DNA of 64,000 nucleotides from NCBI GenBank assembly GCA_963682025.1, contig OY821520.1:87465465-87529464 (forward strand), read 5' to 3'. The DNA comes from Cordilura impudica. Lineage: Eukaryota; Arthropoda; Insecta; Diptera; Scathophagidae. Position numbers and translations under genes: made by a program. Numbering within the stretch: the first letter of the stretch is position 1; each line of letters opens with the position of its first letter. Under the pieces are notes generated by a model. That model had not been told where the DNA came from and ran no database searches. It saw only the letters and a list, made by a program, of their open reading frames with translations. Shown here one piece after another: positions 1-12,363 of this stretch.

Positions 1-915
1 AATATAATTTTCTATATTGTTCTTGTTACGATCACGCCCTCAATAGGATAGATAAGGTGATCATTTTTAGTGAGAATGATTCCGCAAATTAATGGGAAGA
101 TTTGTGTTTCAAAAATCATTAAAATCGGTGGAACAGGTCCAGGGAAATCTCTGAAAAATTAAAAAAAAAAATGAAAAATATGATGTTTCTATATTGTTCT
201 TGTTGTTATTCTAAATGCTGTATTGTTGTCATAGCTGGACTTATCGTTTTTGTAGTCGTTGTGGTAACAATATAATAAAAACTATTTACTAGATCATTTC
301 TGTCATTGCCACGAGCATGCCTGCAAAGTTGCAGATCGATTGGGTCACGGGAAAGGGGTTAAAATCGATCTAAAATTTTTTCGACAAGCAGACACTACGA
401 GTTAATATAAAGGGAGTAAAAATTCACCAGCATCTAAAGCAAATAATGCTAAAATACCTAGTTGTTAATAAAAAGAAAACAATGTAAATTTAGCAAAAAA
501 AAAAAATTTTATGTATTAATTTATTTAAAGAGAAAAACACAAAAATAACGTTTGATGTTGTACTTTTTGTGTGTAATATTTATATATACATACATACACA
601 TATTAAATAATACAAATAATTTACATATATTCTATATATGTATATCCATAACAACTGCATGTTAGAAATAAATCGGTATATTATTTTATTTACATAAAAT
701 TCTGCAATATTTTGTTGTGGGGAAAATACATTTATTTTGCATTAACAGAGTGTCACTTCTTTTTGCTCAGCGTGACTATGCCACAGTAGATGGCGCCACA
801 ATTGTTGTTCTAATTAGCTTTGCAATAGTTATTTCTATTTTAACATGAATGTCAATATTTTCAAATAGATACTATACATAACAATGTTAAGAGTATACAC
901 GGGTTGGTCTTTTAT
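1..915 (+). mobile_element. 5' part of a Helentron/DINE-like element, cut by the window edge
   Basis: This block is a diverged inverted copy of about 51188-52150. Shared landmarks are the 'cctcaatagga' stretch near 40-50, the 'gggtcacgggaaagggg' stretch near 343-359, and the 'cagtagatggcgccacaa' stretch near 783-800. The partner copy runs on to a 5' end with the ATACCCTCCACC sub-terminal repeat, so this is the same family entering from outside the window. No open reading frame of note. Confidence 0.6.
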
Positions 916-2499
916 TTCATACGTTTTTTTCATTATTAGCTTACAAATATGAACATAAGTTTGGCATATTAACTTTTTACATAGTTATATAGAATTATTA
1001 TTCTGCTTTACCTACACAATATCTGATTGCGATTACATCTAATTTTTAAAAATTGTTTATAATTACTAAAGCATTATTATTCATATGAATACAAAATTGC
1101 ACTTTTTAAACTTTCCATTCAAATTTTAGAATATATCAATTTAAAAACTGGAATTAAAATTTCCAATTATAAATTATAAAATATTAATTGGATTTCAGAA
1201 AATCATATCAAAACGTCGGAAATAATAATTTTAAATTTAGAAGACATTAATTGTATCAAATTCCAAAAAAAAAAAAAAAACACCAAATATGTTTACATTT
1301 AAAAAATGTTTACATTAAAAAAAAATATTGGCATTCAGGAGAAATTAATAGCTTTTCAGTAACTTCTTTTAACGATAGTCGAATCGTTAAAAAAAAGAAA
1401 AGCAAAATTATTAGTAAAATTTTTAAACGATATTAGCTATTGTTAATGTCAGCTGTTGTTGTTATCTAAACGACAACCATTTTTGTGTTGATTATTCAAT
1501 CGATAAAAACTTAAATTTTTAGGTTGAAATGTCGTCATACATAAACAAAAATCATAAAATAGTGAAAATATTTTGCTTCTATTAAAAATCTTTTTTATAT
1601 AAATAAAAAAATTAAATAGCATATTCAATTCATTATTTCATTTTCAAATAAATAAACAGAAATATTGGTAAAAAAAATAAAGATATTAAACATAAACATA
1701 AAATCATCCTGTCAAACACGAAGTAATTTGTTTTTTTCTATTCTTTGCGTTTTTCGCTTATTTTGACAGAGATGCCACTCGTTTACAATTTAAATAAATA
1801 GAAAAATGGATTTGTCGACTGTTGATAAGATGTATGTACTTAGTGAATCTCTTAATCCTTAGTGCAAACAACAATAGCTGTCGATATATTTTGCCATTGT
1901 CGGATCGTTGAAATTTACAGAATCGGACTACAGTAAATATTAATTTAAATTCAATGAATTTTATAAAACCTCAAATGATATTTAAGAATTGCGAACATAA
2001 AAATTGTTACATAAATAAACGCAATTTGATGAGAATGTTATTTATACATATATTATTTTTCACAATTTTTTTTTTTGGATGAATATTTGAAGTTTTTCAG
2101 AAAATAAAGATAACAAATTATTTTATTTCAAATGTTTGGGACATTTGGTTTTCCGCATTTGGCATCCCTAATTTGAATATTTATTATTATAAATTTATTC
2201 TCTATGTTTTCCAAATATGGCAATATTTTAATAAAAAATTTGAGAGAGCTTTTTTTGGTTATTATTTTGTTACTCCATCCGACCTACATGGCCGCAATGC
2301 AAAAATAGTTCGCCAGTTAAAAGAAAGTATACAGCCATATCCAATTAGCACGATTTAATGCATATAGCCACCCTACACAACCACTACCTTTGCAATGGAG
2401 GTAAAGGCGAGCTATTTAATTAGCAAAAACTAAATTAAACGAGAAGTTATGTCATATAACCGGAAACGCATGCATATAGGAAACGCATGCCTATTTTTC
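916..2499. other. AT-rich DNA, no gene recognised
   Basis: Very AT-rich sequence with short homopolymers and no convincing coding frame. It may be the interior of the element whose two end blocks flank it (1-915 and 2500-2597), but I could not match it to the other copy at 49574-52468. Confidence 0.5.
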
Positions 2500-2597
2500 C
2501 AATATTTTGTTTACATTTATTATCAATACTCAAACCGAGGTGGAGGGTATCAAAGATTCGGCACAGCCGAATTTAACACTCTTACTTGTTTTTTAAT
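2500..2597 (+). mobile_element. 3' end of a Helentron/DINE-like element (family H)
   Basis: Contains the sub-terminal repeat GGTGGAGGGTAT, a hairpin ATTCGGCACAGCCGAAT and the terminal ACTTGT. The same block occurs inverted at 49573-49660. A hairpin a few bases before an ACTTGT terminus is the 3' layout of INE-1/DINE Helentrons. Confidence 0.65.
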
Positions 2598-2869
2598 ATT
2601 TTCACCCTATGACTTCCGAGAGGATAATAATCAAAATTTTTTGCATTTTATGAACACAGCACTTTGGGACCTTTCGATTGATTATAATATAAGATTGTTC
2701 TTAATTCAGTATATATAGAAAATACACTTTTCGAAAAAAGTGCAAATAAAATGCGACATTTTTTCTCGGAAAAGAAAACGGCATGAATTATTAAAAATGA
2801 AAATAACCTCGAAATTTTGCTTCTTCCATACCAATTCCAAAGCAATAAATTAATATATATTATTTAAAA

Positions 2870-3245
2870 CTAGCAGATTCCAGCCCTCGAAAATCGAGTG
2901 CAAATTCTAGGAAATTTTATTTTTTCATTAAATAAAGACCCTAAAGGTATGCTAATCAATTATAACCAGTTCACAAATCAACACAAAAAACAAACTCATT
3001 TTTATTACAAAAATATTAACAAATTTAATAAACACACACATAGCATTGTATAATTTTATGTATGTGTTAGTAGCAACTTTAAATTCAATTTACTTAAAAT
3101 AAAGGAAAAATTTAAAAATCTGTAAATCTGCCTAATGGCTAAAAAGAAATAACTTTCAAATAATATACGTTTGGTCAAAATCGGGATAAAACGGTAGAAC
3201 AAAACATCGGTCACAATAAATCGCCTAGCCTATTAATATTATAGA
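2870..3245 (-). mobile_element. Short non-autonomous Helitron, copy 1
   Basis: Read on the minus strand it starts TCTATAATATTAATAGG after an A and ends with a GCACTCGA..TCGAG-type hairpin about ten bases before CTAG, followed by T. These are the canonical Helitron termini (5' TC, 3' hairpin plus CTRR, insertion between A and T). At 376 bp with no coding capacity it must be mobilised in trans. Related copies lie at 11495, 14044, 19295 and 43392. Confidence 0.7.
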
Positions 3246-3442
3246 TGCATGCCTTTACATTAACAAAACTGTTTACATACCGCATTTAGCAGCGAAGGCT
3301 AGACTCAAGAACACTTGTTAATACAAATAAAAACAACAACAGCAATAAATGCTGCATTAAAAATCCAACGATTGCCAATAATGCAACAACACAAAGTACA
3401 AAGTTCTTCATAACAATTAATAACTTAATTAGATGCTTACAG

Positions 3443-3562
3443 ATTAACATGCACAAGATTGTTGCTGAAAGGGCACAGATACAAATTAATACTGCTATGC
3501 GTGTATTGGAATACTTCAATGAGCACACTCAAATGAACACAGATATGCGTCAGTGGAGAGAG
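3443..3562 (+). CDS. Candidate internal exon of an unidentified host gene
   Basis: A 120-bp block (40 codons, phase 0 at both ends) is preceded by TTACAG and followed by GTAATA, which fit splice acceptor and donor. It stays open and reads as a mixed amphipathic peptide with normal composition (begins INMHKIVAER, ends DMRQWRE), unlike the low-complexity DNA around it. I do not recognise the protein. The opposite-strand ORF here is hydrophobic and looks like a shadow. It could also be an old transposon remnant. Confidence 0.35.
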
Positions 3563-4330
3563 GTAATAGGAGTTTATTTAAACCATGTTATAAGCATATT
3601 TATCTGTATGTATGAGTAGTTATTGTGGTTGTTTCTTTAGCCGCATCTATTCGATTTTTAACATTTAAGCACAATTGAACACACAATGCATGCATTACTA
3701 ATTGCATAACACTATTAAAACACAAAACAAAACTAAAGCTCCCGCAAACCGCAATTACACTGTTCTAAAAGAAAAGATAAATTATCAGGTATTTCTTGAT
3801 TTTAACATAATAAATACAAAATTCTTCTGAAATAAGATTTAAAAGTTCAGTTGATACGCGGTTCGAATGTTAAACATAAAAGTCTTCAACCCAAAGCGGA
3901 AGTGATGGACATTTGTAAACAATAAAACTTATGCCTAAATGTTAACTTTTTATGGTAAACGGTTAAAAAACTTAGTAAGATGAATTTCATAATATGACCC
4001 TCTTGAATCAGGCCTGAAAAATTTATTGTCTCAAAAAAATTATTGAAATTGATTTTTTCAAAGTTACCATTTTTTTAACGAAATACTTTCTGAGCATGGT
4101 CTGAAAAGCAAAACCAACATACAAAAACATATTTAACAATAACAGACTAGTGTATATTATCAGGCATAAATAATATTGTAAACGGCAGAAATGGTTATAC
4201 CAACTTTCTCTAAATATAAGAGATTTTAAGTGGGCCATTGTAATTCATTTGGTAACTACATAGCTACGCAAAACATTGGGCACACCAAAATACACATGTA
4301 TGCTTTTACCACTTTGTAATCCGTAGTAAA
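3563..4330. other. Intergenic or intronic DNA
   Basis: AT-rich sequence without a supported gene. If 3443-3562 is an exon, this is its downstream intron. Confidence 0.4.
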
Positions 4331-4752
4331 GGGGATATGTGGCGACGTCCACGAATAATGGATCTAAAAGCGACTCATTTTATACGAGGGATTAGAGAAT
4401 GTTCTTCTCCAATTTTGTCCAGTCTAGATATTGCACTATGGGCCAAATTACTGATTTTTGAGGCAACAAATCACAGGAAGCAGCCATACATTCAAAATTT
4501 AGTACAGATTTATATGATGGGTACCTTATACCCTTGACAGAGGGGATATGTGGCGATGTCCACGAATAATGGGTCTAAAAGCGACTCATTTTATATGAGG
4601 TATTAGAGAATGTTCTTCTCCAATTTTGTCCTGTCTAGATATTGCACTATGGGCCAAATTACTGATTTTTGAAGCAATAAATCACAGGAAGCAGCCATAC
4701 ATTAAAAATTTAGTACAGATTTATATGATGAGTACCTTATACCCTTGACAGA
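4331..4752. repeat. Two-copy tandem repeat, 211-bp period
   Basis: The block beginning GGGGATATGTGGCGA at 4331 is repeated head to tail from 4542, ending near TATACCCTTGACAGA each time. The copies differ at only a few positions (for example GACGTCC versus GATGTCC), so the duplication is recent. No function is evident; the ORF in copy 1 is not kept in copy 2. Confidence 0.85.
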
Positions 4753-4835
4753 TATATAGTATACGTACCATACTAGCATTGTATACCACATGCTGGTTTA
4801 TAGCTGATTTTTATACCACGTTCATGTACGTAGTT

Positions 4836-5875
4836 GTGACGGTGATCTGTTTTGCTCTGCACTGTAGCAAAAGAATTTCTGTTACAAGCAGAATAAGAAA
4901 GAAGAGAAAAAAAAATAATAACCTTGATCTTGAAATTATTTTCAAGTTCAAATATGTACATATAAACAACACCTTATATGGTAATATGTTGATGGCATTT
5001 TTTTTTTTGGCAAACTGATTTATGGCGTTTTTTTCTCTTCATTGTGTTGTATTAAATCATGAACACATTCATATGCAATCATGCTGGTCAAACCACGTAT
5101 TTTCTTGTATTGATCTCACTTGCTCTCATAGTCATATATGAGTGGGAGTGTTATAAATACTAGAGAATATTATGAATGCATATGAATGTTCTCAGTGAAT
5201 TGGTGGTGATTTTGTTTTTTTAATAAACAGGTTTTATCTGCAGATGAATGAATGAAGATGAGAAGGTTTAATGTAATAAAGTTAAATTTAAATCGAGGAG
5301 TTGAATTTTGTTTGTTGAAACGCAAAGGTTGAGGAAAACCCTCTATTACATTAAATAATAATTTTAAGAAATTTTTAAGCAAAAATTAGTGTAGTAAAAT
5401 AGTGTAATGTAAAGTTAAAATTAAAGATAGGACATAGTGTAATCAAATAAAGTTAATTCTGAGAAAAGTATTAATGTTCTAAAACTTAAAAATTTAAAAT
5501 TTAAAACTTAAAAGAATAAACAAATTGATTATAGTTTGAATTGTGAGATCAAGCGGCGGTGATCGTTTATTGGAAATTTTGACCAAAGCTAACTGTTTTT
5601 TATAGAACTAAAAAGAAAGTTTAATTAAATACTAAAGTTATTGTGCAATATTAAAACAAATAGCATTTAAAACAAAAAAAAAACTAAAATATTTTTACAG
5701 TGAAAAAGATTACAAAATAGTCGGTGGCGTCTTAAATTACAAAAGAAATTGTGGAAGAACCTTTTTTAAAGAAACTAAAAATCAAATTATATTTAAGAAC
5801 TTAAATACTGTCAAGAAAAGAAAAGAAGGTTTAAAAAAAATAAATAGTTGAAAAATAATATAAAATTATAAAAAT
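4836..5875 (+). repeat. Long direct duplication, copy 1
   Basis: This roughly 1.04-kb segment is repeated at 6411-7361 in the same orientation with small indels. It begins GTGACGGTGATC and ends ATAAAATTATAAAA. A TATAAATA box-like site lies near 5154. The arrangement (two direct repeats around 535 bp) resembles LTRs, but I see no TG..CA ends, primer-binding site or gag/pol remnant between them. A segmental duplication is equally possible. Confidence 0.75.
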
Positions 5876-5905
5876 AAGCATAAATCAAGTATGGGTGGTT
5901 CAGAT

Positions 5906-6060
5906 TTCAAAAAGTTCATATCGGAAGCTATATGTACATCGCAACTTGGATGAAATAAATATATAAATATAAATATACACAAACCCAATATGACCAAGAT
6001 CTATCAGGGTGTGGCGACTAGGTCTGAACACGCACTGATTTGCACCAATTTTAACAGGGT
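5906..6060 (-). mobile_element. Fragment of a DINE-like Helentron (family A)
   Basis: The stretches 'aaaaagttcatatcgga', 'cacaaacccaatatgac' and 'gactaggtctgaaca' are in the same order as in full-length family A copies such as 10410-11198, with large internal deletions. It lies between the two long direct repeats. Confidence 0.55.
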
Positions 6061-6410
6061 AGGAACGCCGAAAAATTTGATAACAACGGCTGAAAAAAAA
6101 TTGATATAAAAACGTGCAAAATAAATAATATATAATCTTTAACTTGTACAATAGAAAATGAGTAGGAAAAATTGATTACGAAAACGCACATGTCAATAAG
6201 TCCCGGTAAGTGGCAGCGAAGTACGACAGGGGGTAATAGCAAATAATATTACCAACACCCAGCAAGGCCATTATAGTTATTTTTAACCAAAAATTTTTTT
6301 TTTCGTATTGGTAATTTTTTAGGCAAACAGAAAATTATAAATTTTTGTTTATTTTATTTGAAGAATGTACAAATTTTATTAAATGGTAAAGATTGTTATA
6401 TTGGTTTTGT

Positions 6411-7361
6411 GTGACGGTGATCCATTTTGCTCTGCACTGTAGCAAAAGAATTTCTGTTACAAGCAGAATAAGAAAGAAGAAAGAAAAAAATAATAACCTT
6501 GATCTTGAAATTATTTTCAAGTTCAAGTATGTACATATAAACAACACCTTATATGGTAATATGTTGATGGCGTTTTTTTCTCTTCATTGTGTTGTATTAA
6601 ATCATGAACACATTCATATGCAATCATGCTGGTCAAACCACGTATTTTCTTGTATTGATCTCACTTGCTCTCATAGTCATATATGAGTGGCAGTGTTATA
6701 AATACTAGAGAATATTATGAATGCATATGAATGCTCTCAATGAATTGGTGGTGATTTTGGTTTTTTAATAAACAGGTTTTTATCTGGACATGAATGAATG
6801 AAGATGAGAAGGTTTAATGTAATAAAGTTAAATTTAAATCGGGAAGTTGAATTTTGTTTGTTGAAACGTAAAGGTTGAGGAAAAACCTCTATTACATTAA
6901 ATAATAATTTTAAGAAATTTTTAAGAAAAATTAGTGTAGTAAAATAAAGCAATGTAAAGTTAAAATTAAAGATAAGACATAGTGTAATCAAATAAAGTTA
7001 ATTCTGAGAAAAGTATTAATGTTCTAAGACTTAAGAAATTTAAAATTTAAAACTTAAAAGATTAAACAAATTGATTATAGTTTGAATTGTGAGATCAAGC
7101 GGAAATTTTGACCAAAGCTAACTGTTTTTTTATAGAACCAAAAAGAAAGTTTAATTAAATACTAAAGTTATTGTGCAATATTAAAACAAATAGTATTTAA
7201 AACAAAAAAAAACTAAAATATTTTTACTGTGAAAAAGATTACAAAATAGTCGGTGGCGTCTTAAGTTATATTATATTATATTTAAGAACTAAAATACTGT
7301 CAAGAAAAGAAAAGAAGGTTTAAAAAAATAAATAGTTGAAAAATAATATAAAATTATAAAA
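6411..7361 (+). repeat. Long direct duplication, copy 2
   Basis: Same orientation and order as 4836-5875. It lacks about 45 bp near 5000-5040 of copy 1 and a few short segments later. Both copies keep the TATAAATA site and the AT-rich tail. Confidence 0.75.
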
Positions 7362-7389
7362 CAACACAAGTTGATTAAACAAATTTTGT

Positions 7390-7507
7390 ATGGAAATCAG
7401 CAACAATATCGTTATTAATGCAGCTATGGCCGATTTGTTTAATGGCATATTGAGAGACACAACCACGGCATCTGGCGGCAGCAGCTTCATCGGTACAACC
7501 ACAAGGC
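7390..7507 (+). CDS. Candidate first coding exon, unidentified
   Basis: An ATG at 7390 opens a frame of about 39 codons (MEISNNIVIN...) with a Thr/Ser/Gly-rich end, ending at a donor-like GCG|GTAAAT around 7508. The composition is clearly less AT-rich than its surroundings. No family is recognised. It follows directly on the second long duplication and precedes a low-complexity tract, so its gene context is unclear. Confidence 0.25.
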
Positions 7508-7509
7508 GG

Positions 7510-8480
7510 TAAATTTTTTTAAAATACCATTAATTTTCCAAATTAAAATTTTTTTTTCACATATATAAAAATTTTCTTTGTTTAAAATTTTCCTTATTAA
7601 ATTTAAGAATGTTACTAGATTAATAAAATTTTGCTACATATAAAATTTGGTTAAAATATAAAATTTTTACTAACTATAAAATTTTCGATTATAAAAATTT
7701 TCTTTTATTGTAAAATTAAACTAAAATAAAATATTTCGAAATGTGAATTTTTCTAAATGTAAAATTTTCTAATTATAAAGTTTAAACAAAAATTTTTGTA
7801 GTGCTAAAATTAACCTAAAATTAAATAGTGCTAAAAGTCAACTTTTGTTAAAACTAAAAATTTCATAAATAAAAATAATTTTCCTAAATATGGATAAAAT
7901 TAAGCTAAATTTAAAATTCTCCTAAAATTAAAATTATGCTATACTTTAAAATTTTACTAAAATTAACCTTTTCTTAAAATTAAAATTTCCCTAAAATTAA
8001 ATTTTGATAAACTTAAAAATTTGCTAGAAATAAAAAGTTAAAATTAACATAAATTTAAAATTAGAGAAATTTAAGAGAATGTACAAAATGGTACCATATT
8101 TAAAAAAAAAAAAAAAAAAACAAAAAAAAAAAAATTTTTTTTTGTTAAAGCTAAAATTAAATCTAAATTTAATTAAAAAAAAAAAAACATACATTGAGTT
8201 GAAATCGCATTCAAACTTAATTTTTTTTTACAAAATTATATTAAACAAAATTTTATAACATTAAAATTTTTCTAAAATTACATAAACAGTCTTCTAATTA
8301 TAAAATTTAAACTAAAATTTTCCTAATTCTAAACTTAAGCTAAAATTAAAAATTTTCCTAAATTAAAATTTGGCTGAAAATAAAATGTTGCCAAACTTAA
8401 AATTTTTTCTAAAAAGTGAAATTTTGCGATAATATAAAAAAAATAATAAAATAAATTTTGATAATTATGATTTAAATTTT
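7510..8480. repeat. Degenerate low-complexity AT tract
   Basis: Nearly a kilobase of loosely repeated TAAAATTTTCCTAAAATTA-like sequence with long A runs near 8100-8190. It has no coding potential. It is probably an expanded and decayed simple repeat. Confidence 0.7.
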
Positions 8481-8499
8481 TAACCCTTAAAATGAAGGG

Positions 8500-8900
8500 T
8501 AAATAAAAACTTTTTTTTTGTTAAAATCAATGTAGAAAACCAAACCAAACCTAATCTTTTCATTGCTGTGGGTTACCTCCAAGTAAGATGGAGTCGAGGT
8601 AACATGGTAGGGAGGGCAAAAAGGGGCAGAACACCTCGTCCCCAATCCCAAGGTAAGTATGGCCATCCGTCCCATTTAGCGTCCGTGTTTTTGACAGTTG
8701 TTTTTTTTTTTAAATTGCACGTGAAAATCTGCAGTGCGGTTTCCCTGGGACTGAGCAAGACCCCACCCATCCGGCGAGCTAGGCCCCTACGCCAGCACGT
8801 GCGACCAGCAAAGGCTCAGGGAAACGGAAGCGGATCTTCCACCAACGCCGCACCATTACATAGTATAAACGTGATATATAATTTAAAAAAAAAATTCTTA
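8500..8900. other. GC-richer block, possibly a retroelement fragment
   Basis: A 300-bp island of balanced base composition sits in very AT-rich DNA. It contains the stretches 'ccccaccca' and 'cggcgagctaggccc'. Overlapping ORFs on both strands (about 115 and 65 codons) resemble nothing I know. The composition contrast and a T run near 8700-8712 suggest an inserted retroelement piece, but this is only an inference. Confidence 0.3.
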
Positions 8901-9162
8901 ACACTTCCAAAATAAAAACGAAGGCGGCAACAATTTCATCAAGTGTCATTTGATCAGCTGTAAATTCAATAAACGAAGACAGTCATTTATTATAGTTGGT
9001 TTTACTCTTGGGTATTATATTTTCTTTTTCTTAAAAAATTCTGTGATAATAGTTATAAAATTTTGTTCAAATTATACTCAATACATTAAGGAAAGTATTG
9101 TTGAAAGTTTTGAGGAAGCGATATTTATTGAAGTTCAGAAACAAAACTATCATATATATAAA

Positions 9163-9962
9163 ACAAGTGGGAAAATTATAGTCGGTCCAGACCGACTATA
9201 TGATAACCTATATCATGGTCTAGAGACCCTATCTCTTCGGTCCAATTAATTGGATATAGAAAAAAGGCATAAACCAAATTTAAGTGGCATTGTTATTAAT
9301 TTTTTTGGCCGCAGGTATGAAAAAGTGCATATCAGAAGACATATTTATATGGGGACTAGGTCGAAAAATGGACCGATCCTGACAATATTTGGTAAAGTAA
9401 CTTATATTTGGAAAAAATATATACAAACCAAATTTGAGAAAAATCTGTGCAATATTTTGTTTTTTGATAGATCTAAGTGAAAATCGGAGGAAACTGCTTT
9501 ATATGGGGGCTATGACAAAGAATTGCCATATGGGGTTTATTGTTGGACAAATGATAAATAGATGTAATAAAGACACACAAACCCATCTTGATCGAGATCT
9601 ATCTTATCGCAATTTAAGTCGATTTAATAGGGGTTATTTGTATGGGGAATAGGTCTGAACATGGACCGAATTTCACCAATTTCAATAGCGTTCAACCTAT
9701 GGCCGATAAAAGCTTATGTACCAAATTTCATTAAAACATATTCGTAGTTGCGACTTGTAGTTTGATTAAAAGGTTTTCATGGACACAAAAACGGACAGAA
9801 GGACAGACGGACGGACGGACATCGCTAAATCGACTCAGAAAGTGATTCTGATTCTCAGTCGATCGGTAATAAAAAATGGCTCTAGGTCAAATATTTTTGG
9901 TAGTTACAAACAGCAGCACAAAGTCATTATACCCAAACCACATAGTGGTATAGGGTATAAAA
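9163..9962 (-). mobile_element. DINE-like Helentron, family A copy 1
   Basis: Reads from ACAAGT and the hairpin TATAGTCGGTC..GACCGACTATA to GTGGTATAGGGTATAA. The sub-terminal pair ATACCCTATACCA / TGGTATAGGGTAT and the (GGAC)n core near 9795-9820 are the family hallmarks. Element 5'-to-3' is on the minus strand. No gene inside; small ORFs recurring between copies are translations of the repeat. Confidence 0.75.
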
Positions 9963-10409
9963 ATGCATCTCCTAGCAGACTGTCCCTCACTTCGCACTGC
10001 CCGCCTACGCATATGTAATACAAACAATATTACAAAATTTAGTGAAAAATCCAACTGAGGATAATGTTAATATAACCTACAAATTTCTCAAACAATTTAA
10101 TATTCCAAATGAAATTTAAATAATGCTTTTGTAGAATAGACTTAATAATTGACTAATTTTAATTCCAATCTTTTCTTTATATTAACTCAAGCCGATAGCC
10201 TAATTTGCTAGTGCCACTTACCATTTTAATATTTATTATAATATGAATTGTAATAAATATCAAATAAGTAAATAAATATTATACGAAAACATAAAATAAA
10301 TCAACAATTTTGTAAGCCAAGCTGACAAAAAGGATAATAGAAATAAGGAAAGCGATAAGAGAAGCTGACATCGTGGATTCTTTGTAAAACCACACAAACA
10401 AAAAAAAAA

Positions 10410-11198
10410 ACAAGTAAGAAAATTATAGTCGGTCTAGACCGACTATACGATACCCTATACCATGCGTTTAGAAACCCTATCTCTTAGGCCCAACTAACTG
10501 GACATTGAAAATAAGCAAAAACCAAATTTGAGTGGGATTTTTATTAATTTTTTTGGCTGCAGATATGAAAAAGTTCATATCGGATGCTATATCTATAAAG
10601 GGACTGGGTCCAAAGATGGACCGATCCTGATCATGTTTGGTAAAGTCTCTTGTATTTTGCAAAAATATGTACAAACAAAATTTGAGAAGAATCAGTGCAA
10701 TATTTTTGTTTTTTAATTGATTTAAATGAAGATCGGGAAGCAGCTCTATATGGGGTCAAAGGGATCATTTTTGGACTACTCATTAGTGGATGTAATGAAC
10801 GCATACAAACCCAATTTGAGTAAGATCTATATCACGATTTGGATCTTATGGCAATTTATGTCGATTTCATATGGGTAATTTGTATGGGGGCTAGGTCTGA
10901 ACATGGACAGATTCTCACCAATTTCAACAGCGTTCATCCCATGGCCGATAAAAGCTTATGTACCAAATTTCATCAAAATATATTCATATTTGCGACCTGC
11001 AGTTTGATTACAAACTTTACATGGACACACAGACGGACGGACGGACGGACGGACGGACGGACATTGTTAAGTCAACTCAGAAAGTGATTCTGATTCGATT
11101 GGTATAATTAAAGATGGGTCTAGGTCAAATATTTTTGGTTGTTACAAACAGCAGCACAAAGTCATTATACCCAAACCACATAGTGTTATAGGGTATAA
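10410..11198 (-). mobile_element. DINE-like Helentron, family A copy 2
   Basis: A complete copy. ACAAGTAAG and the perfect 24-bp palindrome around 10428-10451 lie at its 3' end (left). A (GGAC)n core lies at 11034-11063, and the ATAGGGTATAA end is on the right. Close in sequence to the copies at 15109, 49990, 57880 and 61511. Confidence 0.8.
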
Positions 11199-11494
11199 TT
11201 AACCTGCCAAGCAAAAAAAAAAAAAACAGTCCGCCACAAATAGGTTGAAGAATTTTATTTTTATTTGATGAAATAGTGTCGAAAGTATTCGAACAGTCTT
11301 TTTTTATTTAAAAAAGTATATAAACAACAGAAATACCTTTATATAACATTTGTATCAAAAACAAAAAAGCAGCATATTTTTATTGTGAATCAATTATCAT
11401 ACAACAGCGACTATAAAAATCCTTTCTAGTATCTCTCCGAAAGAACCTAAAGGGAACACAAACAAAACAAATAGGCAAAATATTTCAAGTATTA
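11199..11494. other. Short AT-rich spacer
   Basis: No gene or repeat recognised between a DINE-like element and a short Helitron. Confidence 0.4.
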
Positions 11495-11832
11495 TCTATA
11501 ATATTAATAGGCTAGGCGATTTCTTGTGACCGATGTTTCATTCTACCGTTTTATCCCGATTTTGACCAAACGTATATTGTTTGAAAGGTATTTCTTTTTG
11601 GCCGTTTTGCAGATTTACAGATTTTTAAATTTTTCCTTTATTGCATTTAAATTTGCTACGAACACATACATAAAATTATAAATATGCTATGTGTATTTTA
11701 TTAAATTTGTTAATGTGTTTGTTAATGAGTTTGTTATCTTTATTCAGAATAATAATAAACCATAAAAGTGTTGGTTTGTGAATTGGCTAAGTTGCCTAGA
11801 ACTTGCACTCGAATTTCGAGCGCATCTGCTAG
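11495..11832 (+). mobile_element. Short non-autonomous Helitron, copy 2
   Basis: Starts TCTATAATATTAATAGG after TTA. It ends with a hairpin built on GCACTCGAATTTCGAG, then CTAG at 11829-11832 followed by T. Same family as 2870-3245 in the opposite orientation. Confidence 0.75.
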
Positions 11833-12361
11833 TTATTATTATTAATTAAAAGAAGCATTTTTTTTTGTATATCTTTTACCATTTTTCAAAACATATGATC
11901 AAATGTCAAATAAAACCACAATCTCTACATACTACATGTTCATATATACCATAGCATATATACCATGGTTTCCATACAATATGTCGGTCAGTGGTTTAAG
12001 TTTAAGGTAAAATACTAAAGTCGATCCACCCTAAACACACCGATTTCTACTCGTTATATTGTCTCCCATGTTAAAGGTAATAAAATTGATGCAACAGACC
12101 TGTTAGTCCTTGCACAGTTCGTGGGATTCCCCTAATTGTAAATGTACGCATACTTCTTCTGACACCTATAGTTGCTGTGATATGGTTTTCGCATTATAAA
12201 TATACAAAAAATAAGTAAAACGTTCCGTAAGTTTCTTGAAAAATATCCGAAAATATCCAATGCGGTAAAAATTCTAATTCCAATTATTTCATTAAACTTT
12301 TATTAATATTTAATATTTTCATCTTCAAGTGTGCGAATACTTTTTCTACATATATATACAT
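11833..12361. other. No feature recognised
   Basis: AT-rich sequence without a supported gene or an obvious match elsewhere in the window. Confidence 0.4.
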
Positions 12362-12363
12362 TA

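Noticed and set aside
4836..7361. Complete LTR retrotransposon
   Set aside because: Direct repeats lack clear TG..CA ends, no primer-binding site is convincing, and the middle is a DINE-like fragment rather than gag-pol.
8568..8915. 115-codon protein gene in the GC-richer block
   Set aside because: Overlapping frames are open on both strands, it includes a T-run-coded FF stretch, and no family is recognised. Kept only as a possible retroelement fragment.
10477..10674. Recurring 62-89 codon frames in the DINE-like elements (also near 15622, 22650, 57006, 58427, 62032)
   Set aside because: They are translations of the same repeat on both strands and are broken differently in each copy. No known domain.
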